From: Lysinibacillus macroides
GTDB lineage: Bacteria; Bacillota; Bacilli; Bacillales_A; Planococcaceae
NCBI RefSeq assembly: GCF_001281525.1
Contig: NZ_LGCI01000005.1
Coordinates: 628,554-692,553, forward strand
Direction: 5' to 3'
DNA length: 64,000 nucleotides
Both the position numbers and the translations under genes were made by a program. The notes below the pieces were generated by a model, which was not told the DNA's origin, did not search any database, and worked only from the letters and a program-made list of their open reading frames with translations. Within the stretch, counting starts at the first letter, position 1, and every line of letters begins with the position of its first letter. Positions 8,404 to 17,517 of the stretch are shown piece by piece.

Positions 8404-9588
8404 ATGACAAATGAGGTAGTAATCGTAAGTGCTGTACGGACAGCAATTGGCTCATTTCAGGGCACATTAAAAGGCGTGCCAGCAACAGATTTGGGGAGTA
8501 TTGTCATTAAAGAGGCATTAGCACGTGCAGGCGTAGCAGGCGAACAGGTCGATGAGGTGATTATGGGGAATGTTTTATCGGCTGGACTTGGTCAAAATCC
8601 AGCGCGTCAAGCAGCCATTAAAGCTGGGCTACCGCATGAGGTATCTGCTTTAACGATTAATAAAGTATGCGGCTCTGGCTTAAAGGCCGTTCATTTAGCA
8701 GCACAAGCCATTATAGCAGGAGATGCAGATATTATTGTAGCAGGTGGCTTTGAAAATATGAGTCAAGCACCGTATGTTCTAAAAAATGCGCGAGAAGGCT
8801 TCCGCATGGGCGATCAAAAGGTTGTGGATACAATGATTCATGATGGTTTATGGTGCGCTTTTAACGATTATCATATGGGCATTACAGCAGAAAATTTATG
8901 TGATGCCTATCAAATTTCACGCGAGGAGCAGGATGCTTTTGCAGCACGCTCACAGCAACGTGCAGAGGCGGCAATTGCTGCTGGGAAATTTGAGGATGAG
9001 ATTGTTGCTGTAGAAATTCCACAGCGTAAGGGAGAGCCCATTTTATTTGATAAGGATGAATTTCCTCGTGCAGGTGTGACTGTGGAGTCATTAGCAAAGC
9101 TACGTCCAGCCTTTAAAAAGGATGGCTCTGTCACAGCAGCGAATGCATCAGGTATTAATGATGGGGCTGCAGCGGTTGTCGTGATGTCAAAGGGCAAGGC
9201 ACAGGAGTTAGGTATTCAACCAATGGCACTAATTGCAGCAAATGCAAGTGCGGGTGTTGACCCTGCGATTATGGGAACAGGGCCTGTCACAGCAGTGAGA
9301 AAAGCACTAACAAAAGCAGCTATCACATTAGACGAGATAGATGTAATTGAAGCGAATGAAGCATTTGCAGCACAATCGATTGCTGTAGATCGTGAATTGA
9401 GCTTTAATCATGATAAACTAAATGTTAATGGGGGTGCAATCGCTCTTGGTCATCCAATCGGTGCAAGTGGTGCTCGTATTTTAGTGACGCTGCTTCATGA
9501 GATGGCAAAGCGTGATGCTAAAACAGGCTTAGCCACATTATGTATCGGTGGTGGACAAGGCGTCGCAACGGTGGTCAAGCGCCCTTAA
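8404..9588 (+). CDS. Acetyl-CoA C-acetyltransferase (thiolase)
   Basis: A 394-residue thiolase that condenses or cleaves acetoacetyl-CoA (or longer 3-ketoacyl-CoA). Catalytic C89 lies in [11 protein letters not shown], the His in [12 protein letters not shown] (near 350) and the second Cys in LCIGGGQG (C380), all intact. Full family length. ATG 8404 is placed by GGAGG at 8393-8397; ATG 8398 is too close. It is most like AtoB/ThlA/MmgA-type biosynthetic thiolases; the exact chain length cannot be told. It is inserted between yqkD-like and yqkE-like relative to B. subtilis. Confidence 0.92.
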   Translation: MTNEVVIVSAVRTAIGSFQGTLKGVPATDLGSIVIKEALARAGVAGEQVDEVIMGNVLSAGLGQNPARQAAIKAGLPHEVSALTINKVCGSGLKAVHLAAQAIIAGDADIIVAGGFENMSQAPYVLKNAREGFRMGDQKVVDTMIHDGLWCAFNDYHMGITAENLCDAYQISREEQDAFAARSQQRAEAAIAAGKFEDEIVAVEIPQRKGEPILFDKDEFPRAGVTVESLAKLRPAFKKDGSVTAANASGINDGAAAVVVMSKGKAQELGIQPMALIAANASAGVDPAIMGTGPVTAVRKALTKAAITLDEIDVIEANEAFAAQSIAVDRELSFNHDKLNVNGGAIALGHPIGASGARILVTLLHEMAKRDAKTGLATLCIGGGQGVATVVKRP

Positions 9589-9610
9589 TGTCAAGAAGAA
9601 GGTGAAAGCA

Positions 9611-9877
9611 TTGGGAAAGAAACGCAAGCAACAGCAACGATCAGATCATAACACAACCACTAGCCTGTCAAAACAAGACACGGTAACATTAGCCGATCAG
9701 CTAGGAGGCGATGTGCTTGCTAAGCTAAAGGCAGCCAAGCAGGATTTAACAGCAAAAGAACGTGCAGCAGAGGAAGAACGTCAAGCCAAACTAGCGTTTG
9801 AGCGCAAGCAACGTGAAAAAAATAAATCCTTTGAAGAGCTACTCCATGAATATGGCGATAAAGGGTCGAAGTATTAA
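9611..9877 (+). CDS. YqkE-like small basic protein (DUF3886)
   Basis: An 88-residue, highly charged protein: a basic N-terminus (GKKRKQQQR), a polar linker, then a long charged helix rich in K, E, R and A ending NKSFEELLHEYGDKGSKY. That tail is characteristic of the YqkE/DUF3886 family of unknown function. The TTG start at 9611 has GAAGGTGA upstream. It begins 22 bases after the thiolase stop and is likely co-transcribed. Nearby AKR and NudF genes match the yqkE-yqkF-nudF order of B. subtilis. Confidence 0.72.
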   Translation: MGKKRKQQQRSDHNTTTSLSKQDTVTLADQLGGDVLAKLKAAKQDLTAKERAAEEERQAKLAFERKQREKNKSFEELLHEYGDKGSKY

Positions 9878-9953
9878 AAACAAAGGATATAGATAGACAA
9901 CTTAACAACCAATTGATCCATCTCTCAATAGAATAGTAGTTGACTAGAAAATT

Positions 9954-10003
9954 AAAAAGTACGAGAAATCAAGATTTTGCTAAGTGATCTCTCGTACTTT
10001 TTA
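9954..10003. terminator. Bidirectional terminator between yqkE-like and the vanZ-like gene
   Basis: AAAAAGTACGAGA pairs with TCTCGTACTTTTT around an A/T-rich loop. Both strands end in a T-run, serving two convergent genes. Confidence 0.85.
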
Positions 10004-10029
10004 GCTTGGCGGCATGCCCTGCTATCTCG

Positions 10030-10488
10030 TTATACTTTTCGTATTTTTTTAAATGCGACAACAACCCCAACAAATAGAATGGCTCCAGCTAGATCGACAA
10101 GCACATCCTGCCCACTCATCATACGCCCTGGTGTAAAGCTTTGTCGAACTTCATCCAAAATAGCAATGAGAGCCGTTCCGAAAATTGCCACCGCTGCCGC
10201 AAAACGACGCTTGCCCCATGCAAAGTAGAGACCTAGTGCGATACAGCCAAAACCAATCAAATGCGTTAATTTACGAATCAAAAATTCGACAAATGGAAAA
10301 TACCCACGTTCTTCAATTGAAACAACCGTATCCCAATAAGGAATTTTTAAGAGAGCGAGCTGTTTTTCAAAAGGTTTATTGGCTAATAGTTCTTCTAGCT
10401 CTGGTAGGATGCTTTGCTGCTCATAGGTCATGCTCGATGAGATCAAGAGCACAACTAGACAAGCAATCAAGACCAGCCATTTCTTCAT
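10030..10488 (-). CDS. VanZ family membrane protein
   Basis: A 152-residue protein with an N-terminal helix (about 4-20), a soluble stretch, then three helices (about 75-90, 96-112 and 132-147). The VanZ-family signature region runs IRKLTHLIGFGCIALGLYF to LDEVRQSFTPGRMMSGQDV. In enterococci VanZ gives low-level teicoplanin resistance, but most relatives are of unknown role. The start overlaps the AKR stop by 4 bases, so it is translationally coupled to the AKR gene upstream on the minus strand. Confidence 0.85.
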   Translation of the reverse strand: MKKWLVLIACLVVLLISSSMTYEQQSILPELEELLANKPFEKQLALLKIPYWDTVVSIEERGYFPFVEFLIRKLTHLIGFGCIALGLYFAWGKRRFAAAVAIFGTALIAILDEVRQSFTPGRMMSGQDVLVDLAGAILFVGVVVAFKKIRKV

Positions 10489-11384
10489 CGATGTTCTCGA
10501 TATTGTTCTTGTTTTGTTAGTTTATTGACCGCTGTAAAATCTACGATGGCATCTATTTTTTCATAGGCAGCAAGCGTTTGTGCTAGCTGTTCCTGTGAGC
10601 TTGCCCCAATCACTGTTGAAGCGATGACAGGTTCCTTTAAGTTAAAGGCAAGGGCTAACGCATGTAAATCATCATAGTGTGAAGCGAGCTCTGTTAGTGT
10701 TGCTGTTAGCTCCTCTGCTGTATAGCTGTTAAAACCATTGCTACGCTGAAGACGTTGCTGCCAGCTATTTGTTAATAAGCCCTTTGCAACCGTCCCACGT
10801 GTAACAACAGATGCACCCTCACTTACAATAAATTCAAACCATTCTTCAGGGTGACGATCTAGGGCACTATACTGCATCATCACACTTTTGGCATGACTTG
10901 CTGGTAAAAAACGTTTTAATACATTTGGTCGAATAGAGGAAATGCCATATTCCCGAATAAGTCCATCCTTTTTCAAGCCTTCAAATGTGTCAATAATACC
11001 ATCCCAGTCATCCTCTATTGTACCACCATGTAATTGATAGACATCTATATAATCCGTACCCAAACGTTGTAAGCTAGCATGTACAGCTTCTTTAATATAG
11101 GAAGGAGAGGCATCCCAATGCCAGCCCTCAACACCCTCTGTCCAGCGATTCCCTACCTTTGTGGCAAGAATCACCTGTTGGCGACGATTGCCTAAAATTT
11201 CTCCAATAATTTTCTCATTAACACCAAAATCATATAAATCAGCAGTATCAATATAGTTGATGCCCGCATCGAGTGCCATATCAACAATACTAGCAGCTTG
11301 CTTTTTATCTGTTGATAAAGACATCCCTCCTAAACTAATCTCTGAAATAAGCAAGTCACTTGCACCAAGCTGTCTTTTTTTCAT
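10485..11384 (-). CDS. Aldo/keto reductase, YqkF-like
   Basis: A 299-residue NADPH-dependent oxidoreductase with a TIM-barrel fold. The catalytic tetrad is complete: D46, Y51, K76 and H119 (YQLHGG). The C-terminal cofactor region STVIGASSQEQL is typical of the family. The position next to nudF and near yqkE-like matches yqkF in B. subtilis. The start at 11384 has GGAGGG upstream on the minus strand. The physiological carbonyl substrate is unknown. Confidence 0.88.
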   Translation of the reverse strand: MKKRQLGASDLLISEISLGGMSLSTDKKQAASIVDMALDAGINYIDTADLYDFGVNEKIIGEILGNRRQQVILATKVGNRWTEGVEGWHWDASPSYIKEAVHASLQRLGTDYIDVYQLHGGTIEDDWDGIIDTFEGLKKDGLIREYGISSIRPNVLKRFLPASHAKSVMMQYSALDRHPEEWFEFIVSEGASVVTRGTVAKGLLTNSWQQRLQRSNGFNSYTAEELTATLTELASHYDDLHALALAFNLKEPVIASTVIGASSQEQLAQTLAAYEKIDAIVDFTAVNKLTKQEQYREHR

Positions 11385-11460
11385 TCAAACGCCCTCCTTC
11401 GATTTCTCTATTTGTAATGGTACAATGAACATATCTGAAGAACAAGCGAGGTTATCGTTG

Positions 11461-12012
11461 ATGAAAAAGTTTGAGGAAAAAACGATTAAAACAACACCCA
11501 TCTATGATGGTAGAATGATAAAATTACAAATTGATGATGTTACATTACCGAATGGACAAATGGCTAAACGGGAAATTATTAAGCATCCAGGTGCTGTAGC
11601 CATTATTGCTGTTACGGATGAAGGAAAGCTAGTGCTAGTAGAGCAGTACCGTAAAGCACTTGAACGTTCTATTATTGAAATTCCAGCTGGGAAACTTGAA
11701 CCTGGTGAGGAGCCAGTAGTAACAGCCTATCGGGAGCTAGAGGAAGAGACAGGGTACGGGGCACGAAGCTTGATGTTTTTACAAGCCTTTGCCACGTCCC
11801 CAGGCTTTGCAGATGAGGTGATTTATCTATTTGTCGCAAAGGGATTATATAAAATTGATCAAAAGGCAGATTTAGATGAGGATGAGTTTGTCGAATTATT
11901 GGAAGTTTCGTTGGAAGATGCACAACAAATGATAGTAGAGCAGCGTATCTATGATGCGAAAACAGCCTTTGCAGTACTCTGGTTAGCTGCAAATTTACAA
12001 CATAATCTTTAA
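11461..12012 (+). CDS. nudF: ADP-ribose pyrophosphatase (Nudix hydrolase) NudF
   Basis: A 183-residue Nudix enzyme that hydrolyses ADP-ribose to AMP and ribose 5-phosphate. The Nudix box is complete at 77-99: GKLEPGEEP then REL-EEETG, matching GX5EX7REUXEEXGU. Start ATG 11461 follows GCGAGGT. The frame is open upstream to 11257, but that part is antisense to the divergent AKR gene and lacks the family pattern. Synteny with yqkF agrees. Confidence 0.93.
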   Translation: MKKFEEKTIKTTPIYDGRMIKLQIDDVTLPNGQMAKREIIKHPGAVAIIAVTDEGKLVLVEQYRKALERSIIEIPAGKLEPGEEPVVTAYRELEEETGYGARSLMFLQAFATSPGFADEVIYLFVAKGLYKIDQKADLDEDEFVELLEVSLEDAQQMIVEQRIYDAKTAFAVLWLAANLQHNL

Positions 12013-12071
12013 GCATAATAGAGACGGACGAGCATAAGCTGTACAAACCTTGATAGAAAAGGAGCATGTTT

Positions 12072-12584
12072 ATGTCTCGTACGGTGTCTATTTTTTATCA
12101 CGCTTCCATCATTGCGGTAAGTTTTGTTTGTGGCGTTATCTTCTTTCATATTATTGGTGGGCCGAAAGCTGAACCGTTTATTTTATTGATAGAGCCTCGT
12201 TTAGCAGATGGGGACAGGCAGTCTATTTTTCGTATCGTGCTACCTGTTGTCATTTCTATAGGTCTTATACTACTATTGGCAACACATAGCTACTTAAAGA
12301 TTTTAATTCGTGTCACAGTTGCTATGCGTGCAACCTTTTTTGGCTTTAGCTCGGTTTTTTTATTACAAAAACTTGAAGCTTTTTGGCTTTATACGATTTG
12401 GTGGTTTCCATTTCAGCTCATCTATTGTATATTGTTGCTAGTCCTATGCAATTTGCTTGTACCTGCTTGGTCAAAGCGAAAAATCGGGAAACAGGTATCT
12501 GGTCGGACAATTTTGTTGAATTTTATCGCATTTTTCATCATAATAGTTGCAGAGTTTATTGTTGTGTTTTTTGTGTTAAAATGA
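12072..12584 (+). CDS. Multi-pass membrane protein in the spoIIM position
   Basis: A 170-residue protein with about five hydrophobic segments (about 7-25, 52-72, 76-100, 108-135 and 148-170). It lies between nudF and fur, where B. subtilis has spoIIM, the forespore-engulfment protein. Length and helix spacing are compatible with a highly diverged SpoIIM, but I see no clear sequence signature, so I give no symbol. ATG 12072 is chosen because GGAG at 12061-12064 is 7 bases upstream; ATG 12066 is too close. Confidence 0.5.
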   Translation: MSRTVSIFYHASIIAVSFVCGVIFFHIIGGPKAEPFILLIEPRLADGDRQSIFRIVLPVVISIGLILLLATHSYLKILIRVTVAMRATFFGFSSVFLLQKLEAFWLYTIWWFPFQLIYCILLLVLCNLLVPAWSKRKIGKQVSGRTILLNFIAFFIIIVAEFIVVFFVLK

Positions 12585-12706
12585 GAGATTGAATGAACAA
12601 AAATAAAAGATCAGATAAAAAGTAGAAGCACTTTAGAAATCTATTCATTATCTTGTAATAAGATTTACTCCTTTGGTATAATGGAATGAGTTTAGGGGGG
12701 CGTCAC

Positions 12707-13171
12707 ATGGAGAGCCGAATTGATCGTATAAAAAAACAGCTGCATAGTGCTAGTTACAAGCTGACGCCGCAGCGAGAAGCAACAGTTGCTGTCTTGCTTG
12801 AGCACGAAGAAGACCACCTTAGTGCTGAGGATGTTTATCTCTTAGTCAAAGAAAAAGCACCAGAGATTGGTCTAGCTACTGTTTATAGAACGTTAGAATT
12901 ATTAACGGAGCTCAAAATTGTCGACAAAATCAATTTTGGCGATGGTGTATCACGCTATGACCTACGCCAAGAGGGAGCTGCCCATTTCCACCATCATCTT
13001 GTTTGCATCGAATGTGGTGCTGTGGATGAAATTCAAGAGGATTTGCTTGAAGATGTGGAAGCCGTTGTTGAGAAGCGTTGGAACTTTATCATAAAGGATC
13101 ATCGACTAACTTTCCACGGCATATGCTGGCGCTGTCATGATAAAAACGACGAATCAGATGAAGAAAAATAA
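12707..13171 (+). CDS. fur: Ferric uptake regulator Fur
   Basis: A 154-residue metal-responsive repressor. The winged helix (about 12-85) carries TPQREAT and GLATVYRTLELL. The metal-binding/dimer domain has HFHHH at 93-97 and two Cys pairs, C100/C103 and C140/C143, for the structural zinc. ATG 12707 has TTTAGGGGGG upstream; an earlier in-frame start at 12686 has no RBS. The location just before xerD matches B. subtilis fur. Fur rather than PerR or Zur is inferred from synteny and the H-rich motif. Confidence 0.9.
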   Translation: MESRIDRIKKQLHSASYKLTPQREATVAVLLEHEEDHLSAEDVYLLVKEKAPEIGLATVYRTLELLTELKIVDKINFGDGVSRYDLRQEGAAHFHHHLVCIECGAVDEIQEDLLEDVEAVVEKRWNFIIKDHRLTFHGICWRCHDKNDESDEEK

Positions 13172-13173
13172 CA

Positions 13174-13225
13174 AAAAGCTGTCTGTTTTAATCTTATTTA
13201 TTAGATTGAATCGGGCAGTTTTTTG
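13174..13225 (+). terminator. Rho-independent terminator after fur
   Basis: CTGTCTGTTTTAATCT pairs (with GU) with AGATTGAATCGGGCAG, followed by TTTTTT. Confidence 0.75.
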
Positions 13226-13345
13226 TTGTTTAGATGGTACGTCGATTTAGCACGATTATAGCTGAATACTGTCTGATAGGGGAGGCTTTCGCACATTTTT
13301 TAGAGCCGTGCTAAAATAGAGCATAATTGATTGGGGGGCGTTGTG

Positions 13346-14248
13346 ATGAATGAATTTCAATATGCAGTAGAGGATTATATCCATTTTATTCAAGTAGAAC
13401 GGCAATTATCTGTTAATACATTAGCATCCTATCGCCGAGATTTAGAAAGCTATGTGCGTTTTTTACAGGAAGCGGAGGGAATGGTTGATTTTAATCGTGT
13501 GGAACGGACAACTATTTTACGGCATTTAGAGCAGTTGCGCATGCAAGGAAAAACAAGCCGTACGATTGCGCGTCATATTTCATCCATTCGTAGCTTTCAT
13601 CAATTTTTACTGCGAGAAAAACGTGCAGAAACAGATCCAACTGTCCATTTAGAAATGCCAACAATTGAGCAAAAGTTGCCCAATGTTCTATCAATTGAGG
13701 AAATCGAAGCATTATTAGCAGCGCCGAATCGCCACAAGCCACAAGGTATTCGTGACTTAGCCATGCTGGAGCTATTATATGGATCAGGTATGCGCATTAG
13801 TGAGTTAATTGCATTAGATTTGCTGGATGTCCATGTCACGATGGGCTTTGTGCGTGTATTTGGGAAGGGCGGCAAGGAACGAATTATTCCTCTTGGCAAA
13901 AGCGCACTTTCAGCCATCAATGTCTATTTAAATGGTGCACGTGGTCAATTACAAGGAAAATACCCAAAAACAGATGCGTTTTTTATTAATCAACGGGGAA
14001 AACGTTTAACAAGGCAAGGTTGTTGGAAATTAATGAAGGAGCATGCTTTAAAGGCAGGCATCCAACATGAGCTAACACCTCATACATTGCGGCATTCTTT
14101 TGCCACGCATCTAGTGGAAAATGGTGCAGATTTACGGGCTGTACAGGAGATGCTTGGTCATGCAGATATTTCCACAACACAGATTTATACACATATTAGT
14201 AAAAAAAGATTATCAGAGGTATACAAGCAATTTCATCCACGTGCGTAA
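13346..14248 (+). CDS. xerD: Site-specific tyrosine recombinase XerD
   Basis: A 300-residue recombinase that, with XerC, resolves chromosome dimers at dif. An N-terminal SAM-like core-binding domain (about 1-90) precedes the catalytic domain with all residues: R150 (GSGMRISE), K174, H246 and R249 (HTLRHSF), H272 (LGHADIS) and nucleophile Y281. ATG 13346 follows GGGGGGCG. The position after fur and before deoB matches xerD (ripX) in B. subtilis. The yqzK gene found between fur and xerD there is not seen here. Confidence 0.93.
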   Translation: MNEFQYAVEDYIHFIQVERQLSVNTLASYRRDLESYVRFLQEAEGMVDFNRVERTTILRHLEQLRMQGKTSRTIARHISSIRSFHQFLLREKRAETDPTVHLEMPTIEQKLPNVLSIEEIEALLAAPNRHKPQGIRDLAMLELLYGSGMRISELIALDLLDVHVTMGFVRVFGKGGKERIIPLGKSALSAINVYLNGARGQLQGKYPKTDAFFINQRGKRLTRQGCWKLMKEHALKAGIQHELTPHTLRHSFATHLVENGADLRAVQEMLGHADISTTQIYTHISKKRLSEVYKQFHPRA

Positions 14249-14261
14249 AAAATCTGTTTCA

Positions 14262-14275
14262 GTCAGATGTCTGAC
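14262..14275. promoter_or_regulatory. Perfect palindrome upstream of deoB-pdp, possible operator
   Basis: GTCAGA-TG-TCTGAC lies 57 bases upstream of deoB. A TAAAAT at 14298-14303 downstream could be its -10. GTCAGAC-type dyads occur at GntR/FadR-family operators, so a nucleoside-responsive repressor site is possible. Confidence 0.35.
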
Positions 14276-14332
14276 CTTTATTTTTCGCTTTTTTTTGGTA
14301 AAATAGAGTCAAGAGAGTAGGAGGCAATCATT

Positions 14333-15514
14333 ATGAATAAACCATTTAATAAAATCCATGTTGTTGTCATGGACTCAGTCGGCATTGGGGAAGCGCCAGA
14401 TGCTGCTAACTTTGGAGATGTGGGTGCCCATACACTAGGTCACATCGCTGAAAAAATGAATGGGCTTACAATGCCAGTAATGGCGTCCTTTGGTTTAGCA
14501 AATATTGAACCACTGCAAGGACTGCAGGCAACTTCTGAACCAAAAGCCTATTACGGTAAAATGCAGGAAGCATCTGTTGGGAAAGATACGATGACAGGTC
14601 ATTGGGAAATCATGGGGTTAAATATTGATAAACCATTTAAAGTGTATCCAGATGGGTTTCCAGCGGAGTTAATTGATGAGCTAGAGAAGCGTACAGGTCG
14701 TAAAGTGCTGTGCAATCAACCAGCAAGTGGTACCCAAGTAATTGAAGAATTTGGTAAGGAGCATATGGAAACAGGAGCACTTATTGTTTATACATCTGCT
14801 GATCCTGTTTTACAAATTGCAGCACATGAGGAAATCGTGCCATTAGAAGAGTTATATCAAATTTGTGAAATTGCACGTGAATTAACATTGCAGCCTGAGT
14901 ATTTAGTGGGTCGTGTCATCGCACGTCCATTTATTGGCACACCGGGAAACTTTGCTCGTACTGCTAATCGACATGATTATGCATTAAAACCTTTTGGTCG
15001 TACAACAATGAATGTTATGAAGGATGCTGGCTTTGATGTGATTGCGATTGGGAAAATCTCTGATATTTTCAATGGCGAGGGTGTGACAGACGCAGTACGA
15101 ACAAAAAATAATATGGATGGTATGGATAAATTTGCTGAAGTTGTACGTCGTGATTTCCGGGGTATGAGCTTCTTAAATTTAGTGGACTTTGATGCTAATT
15201 TTGGTCATCGTCGTGATCCACTAGGCTATGGACAGGCATTACAGGAGTTTGATGCACGTTTGCCAGAAATTATCGAGTCGATGTCAGCGGATGATTTATT
15301 GATCATTACAGCAGACCATGGCAATGATCCAACCTTCCATGGCACAGATCATACACGTGAATATGTACCGCTAATTGTTTACTCTCCACGTTTTAATGGT
15401 GGAGCCGAGCTTGCACTTCGCGAAACGTTTGCGGATATTGCAGCTACGATTGCTGAAAACTTCCAAGTGGAGGCACCACCATTCGGCAAAAGCTTTTTAG
15501 GCGATTTAAAATAA
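14333..15514 (+). CDS. deoB: Phosphopentomutase
   Basis: A 393-residue manganese enzyme that interconverts (deoxy)ribose 1-phosphate and 5-phosphate in nucleoside salvage. Alkaline-phosphatase-superfamily metal sites are visible: the N-terminal Asp in [12 protein letters not shown], the nucleophile Thr in [10 protein letters not shown], and [17 protein letters not shown] near the C-terminus. Full length. ATG 14333 follows AGTAGGAGGC. It pairs with the pyrimidine nucleoside phosphorylase 13 bases downstream, whose product it consumes. B. subtilis has drm (deoB) at the same place. Confidence 0.96.
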   Translation: MNKPFNKIHVVVMDSVGIGEAPDAANFGDVGAHTLGHIAEKMNGLTMPVMASFGLANIEPLQGLQATSEPKAYYGKMQEASVGKDTMTGHWEIMGLNIDKPFKVYPDGFPAELIDELEKRTGRKVLCNQPASGTQVIEEFGKEHMETGALIVYTSADPVLQIAAHEEIVPLEELYQICEIARELTLQPEYLVGRVIARPFIGTPGNFARTANRHDYALKPFGRTTMNVMKDAGFDVIAIGKISDIFNGEGVTDAVRTKNNMDGMDKFAEVVRRDFRGMSFLNLVDFDANFGHRRDPLGYGQALQEFDARLPEIIESMSADDLLIITADHGNDPTFHGTDHTREYVPLIVYSPRFNGGAELALRETFADIAATIAENFQVEAPPFGKSFLGDLK

Positions 15515-15527
15515 GGAGGATTTCCCA

Positions 15528-16778
15528 ATGAATATGCTACAACTGTTTGAAAAGAAAAAACAAGGATTAGCACTATCACAGGCTGAAATTGACTATTTTG
15601 TTGAAGGCTATACAGCAGGTTCGATTCCAGATTATCAAGCAAGCTCCCTGCTCATGGCCATTCGCCTGCTTGGCATGACAGATGATGAAACATTTTATTT
15701 AACAAAGGCAATGATTGAATCAGGTGATGTCATTGATTTATCGTCGATTGAAGGCTTTAAAATTGATAAGCATTCAACAGGTGGTGTTGGTGATAAAGTA
15801 ACACTAATTGTTACGCCAATTATTGCCTCTTTAGGAATTCCAGTAGCTAAATTTAGTGGCAAAGGGTTAGGCATTACTGGTGGAACAATTGATAAGCTAG
15901 AGTCGATTGAAGGCTTGAAAACAGAGCTTTCATCACAGGAATTTATCGATAATGTCAATCAACATAAAATTGCGGTTGCTGGACAAACAGGCAATCTTGT
16001 ACCAGCTGACAAAAAATTATATGCATTGCGTGATGTCACAGGCACAGTTGATTCCATTCCATTAATTGCTGCATCCATTATGAGTAAAAAAATCGCTAGT
16101 GGTGCAGATGGCATTGTTCTGGATGTTAAATGTGGCTCAGGGGCATTTATGAAAACCGAGCAAGATGCACAGCGTTTAGCAGATACAATGACAGCGATTG
16201 GCGAAAAGCTTGGACGTAAAGTTGTTGCACATATTAGTGATATGGATAATCCATTAGGGAAAATGATTGGCAATAAGCTTGAAGTAGTGGAGGCTTATGC
16301 TTTATTAAATGGACGTATGGAAGAAACACATGAAGATCTGCTGGATGAATGTGTGGTAATTGCCTCCTTCATGTATCAAGTAGCTGCTGGAGTAGATGAG
16401 GCAGAAGCTACTCCAGCGGTTAAGCGTGTTTTAGCAGATGGTTCTGCAGTCGCAAAATTTGAAGAATTTATTGTGGCACAAGGTGGTGTAATCGCTGACA
16501 TTGTACAAAAGGATACAGCTTATAAAGCAGCGGTAACAGCCTCAACAGCAGGCACGGTGGAAACCATTAATGCGTTATTAATTGGAGAAGCCAGTGTTAG
16601 CCTAGGTGCGGGACGTGTAACAAAGGAATCAGCACTTGATTATGATGCTGGCATTCAGCTGATCGCTAAAAAAGGCGATCCTATTGCTAGCGGTGATACA
16701 ATCGCTTATTTATATTCAAACCATCCAATTGATGAAGAGACTGTAAATAAAGTGCAAAAAGCTTATACAATTGCATAA
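15528..16778 (+). CDS. pdp: Pyrimidine-nucleoside phosphorylase (thymidine phosphorylase family)
   Basis: A 416-residue enzyme that splits uridine, thymidine or deoxyuridine with phosphate. The phosphate/nucleoside site motif KHSTGGVGDK is present, as is the glycine-rich stretch near SGKGLGITGGT. The usual Bacillus length is about 433, so this copy is slightly short at the C-terminus, but no domain appears lost. RBS AAGGAGGA lies 7 bases before ATG 15528. It is in an operon with deoB. In B. subtilis a purine nucleoside phosphorylase (pupG) follows drm instead. Confidence 0.93.
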   Translation: MNMLQLFEKKKQGLALSQAEIDYFVEGYTAGSIPDYQASSLLMAIRLLGMTDDETFYLTKAMIESGDVIDLSSIEGFKIDKHSTGGVGDKVTLIVTPIIASLGIPVAKFSGKGLGITGGTIDKLESIEGLKTELSSQEFIDNVNQHKIAVAGQTGNLVPADKKLYALRDVTGTVDSIPLIAASIMSKKIASGADGIVLDVKCGSGAFMKTEQDAQRLADTMTAIGEKLGRKVVAHISDMDNPLGKMIGNKLEVVEAYALLNGRMEETHEDLLDECVVIASFMYQVAAGVDEAEATPAVKRVLADGSAVAKFEEFIVAQGGVIADIVQKDTAYKAAVTASTAGTVETINALLIGEASVSLGAGRVTKESALDYDAGIQLIAKKGDPIASGDTIAYLYSNHPIDEETVNKVQKAYTIA

Positions 16779-16786
16779 CAACATTT

Positions 16787-16825
16787 AGCGAGGATGCTCA
16801 TTTTAAAAGCGCCCTCGCTTTTTTA
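16787..16825 (+). terminator. Rho-independent terminator after pdp
   Basis: AGCGAGG pairs with CCTCGCT across a 20-base loop, followed by TTTTTT. Confidence 0.75.
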
Positions 16826-16840
16826 TTGGAACGGTGCGAT

Positions 16841-16909
16841 GGATATTGGAGTGAGATTGACGGATAGACCCTGAAATAGACGGATAGAATGGCAAAAGTG
16901 ATGGATAAA
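16841..16909 (+). repeat. Four-unit array of GGATAGA motif, about 21-bp period (array 2)
   Basis: GGATATT at 16841, GGATAGA at 16862, GGATAGA at 16882 and GGATAAA at 16903 have spacings of 21, 20 and 21. The array begins 16 bases after the pdp terminator. A lone GGATAGC follows at 16953. The rest of the 379-bp gap (16779-17157) shows no gene. Confidence 0.6.
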
Positions 16910-17112
16910 GTCCACGCAAGGATGCTTAGATTAGAGGCTTTGCTCAAGCAGTGGATAGCGTTGCACCACACATTCTATAAGAATTTCTATTTCAAGGATC
17001 AAGGGCGTTTAGAAAATATTACTTTATCCCATACTGCACATAAACCTAAAAAGCTATAAGTATGTCGATTTGACACTATTTCAGAAGACTTTGCACTAGT
17101 TCTGTCAGCCGC

Positions 17113-17139
17113 AAGGATTCACCACATCGCATGTGGAAT
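17113..17139 (+). promoter_or_regulatory. Possible sigma-H promoter of the spoIIA operon
   Basis: AAGGATTC at 17113-17120 and GGAAT at 17135-17139 are 14 bases apart, close to the sigma-H pattern RWAGGAxxT-N14-HGAAT. In B. subtilis spoIIA is sigma-H dependent. Doubt remains because the transcript would start almost at the RBS (17146-17152). Confidence 0.3.
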
Positions 17140-17157
17140 TGCACGAAGGAGGAGGCG

Positions 17158-17517
17158 ATGTTCATGCATTTTCAATTAGAAATGGTTACAAAAGAGGCAG
17201 TTGTTATACGTTTATTTGGGGAGCTCGATCATCATGCGGTAGAGCAAATTCGAGCGAAAATTTCTGCAGCAATTTTTCAAGGCACTGTGACGACCATCAT
17301 TTGGAACCTAGAAGGGCTGTCCTTTATGGATAGTTCGGGAGTTGGTTTAGTGCTTGGTCGAATGCGTGAGTTAGAGGCAGTTGCTGGGCGAACTATATTA
17401 TTGAATCCATCGCCAACAATGCGAAAAGTATTCCAATTTTCAGGACTTGGTCCGTGGATGATGGATGGAACAGAGGAACAAGCGATTGATCGCGTAAGGG
17501 GGATTGTAAATGGATAA
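17158..17517 (+). CDS. spoIIAA: Anti-sigma F factor antagonist SpoIIAA
   Basis: A 119-residue STAS protein. When dephosphorylated by SpoIIE in the forespore it binds SpoIIAB and frees sigma F. The phospho-acceptor loop SFMDSSGVG (S59/S60) is intact. The start ATG 17158 has AAGGAGG five bases upstream; ATG 17164 is an alternative two codons in. It overlaps spoIIAB by 8 bases. It is preceded here by a nucleoside operon rather than by dacF. Confidence 0.93.
   Translation: MFMHFQLEMVTKEAVVIRLFGELDHHAVEQIRAKISAAIFQGTVTTIIWNLEGLSFMDSSGVGLVLGRMRELEAVAGRTILLNPSPTMRKVFQFSGLGPWMMDGTEEQAIDRVRGIVNG

Noticed and set aside
11257-11460. N-terminal extension of NudF
   Set aside because: It is antisense to the AKR start and its residues do not fit the family. 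ATG 11461 gives the normal 183-residue enzyme.
16841-16953. The arrays as ordinary terminators or REP-like hairpins
   Set aside because: The units are direct, not inverted, repeats, and a separate good terminator already lies upstream of each array.
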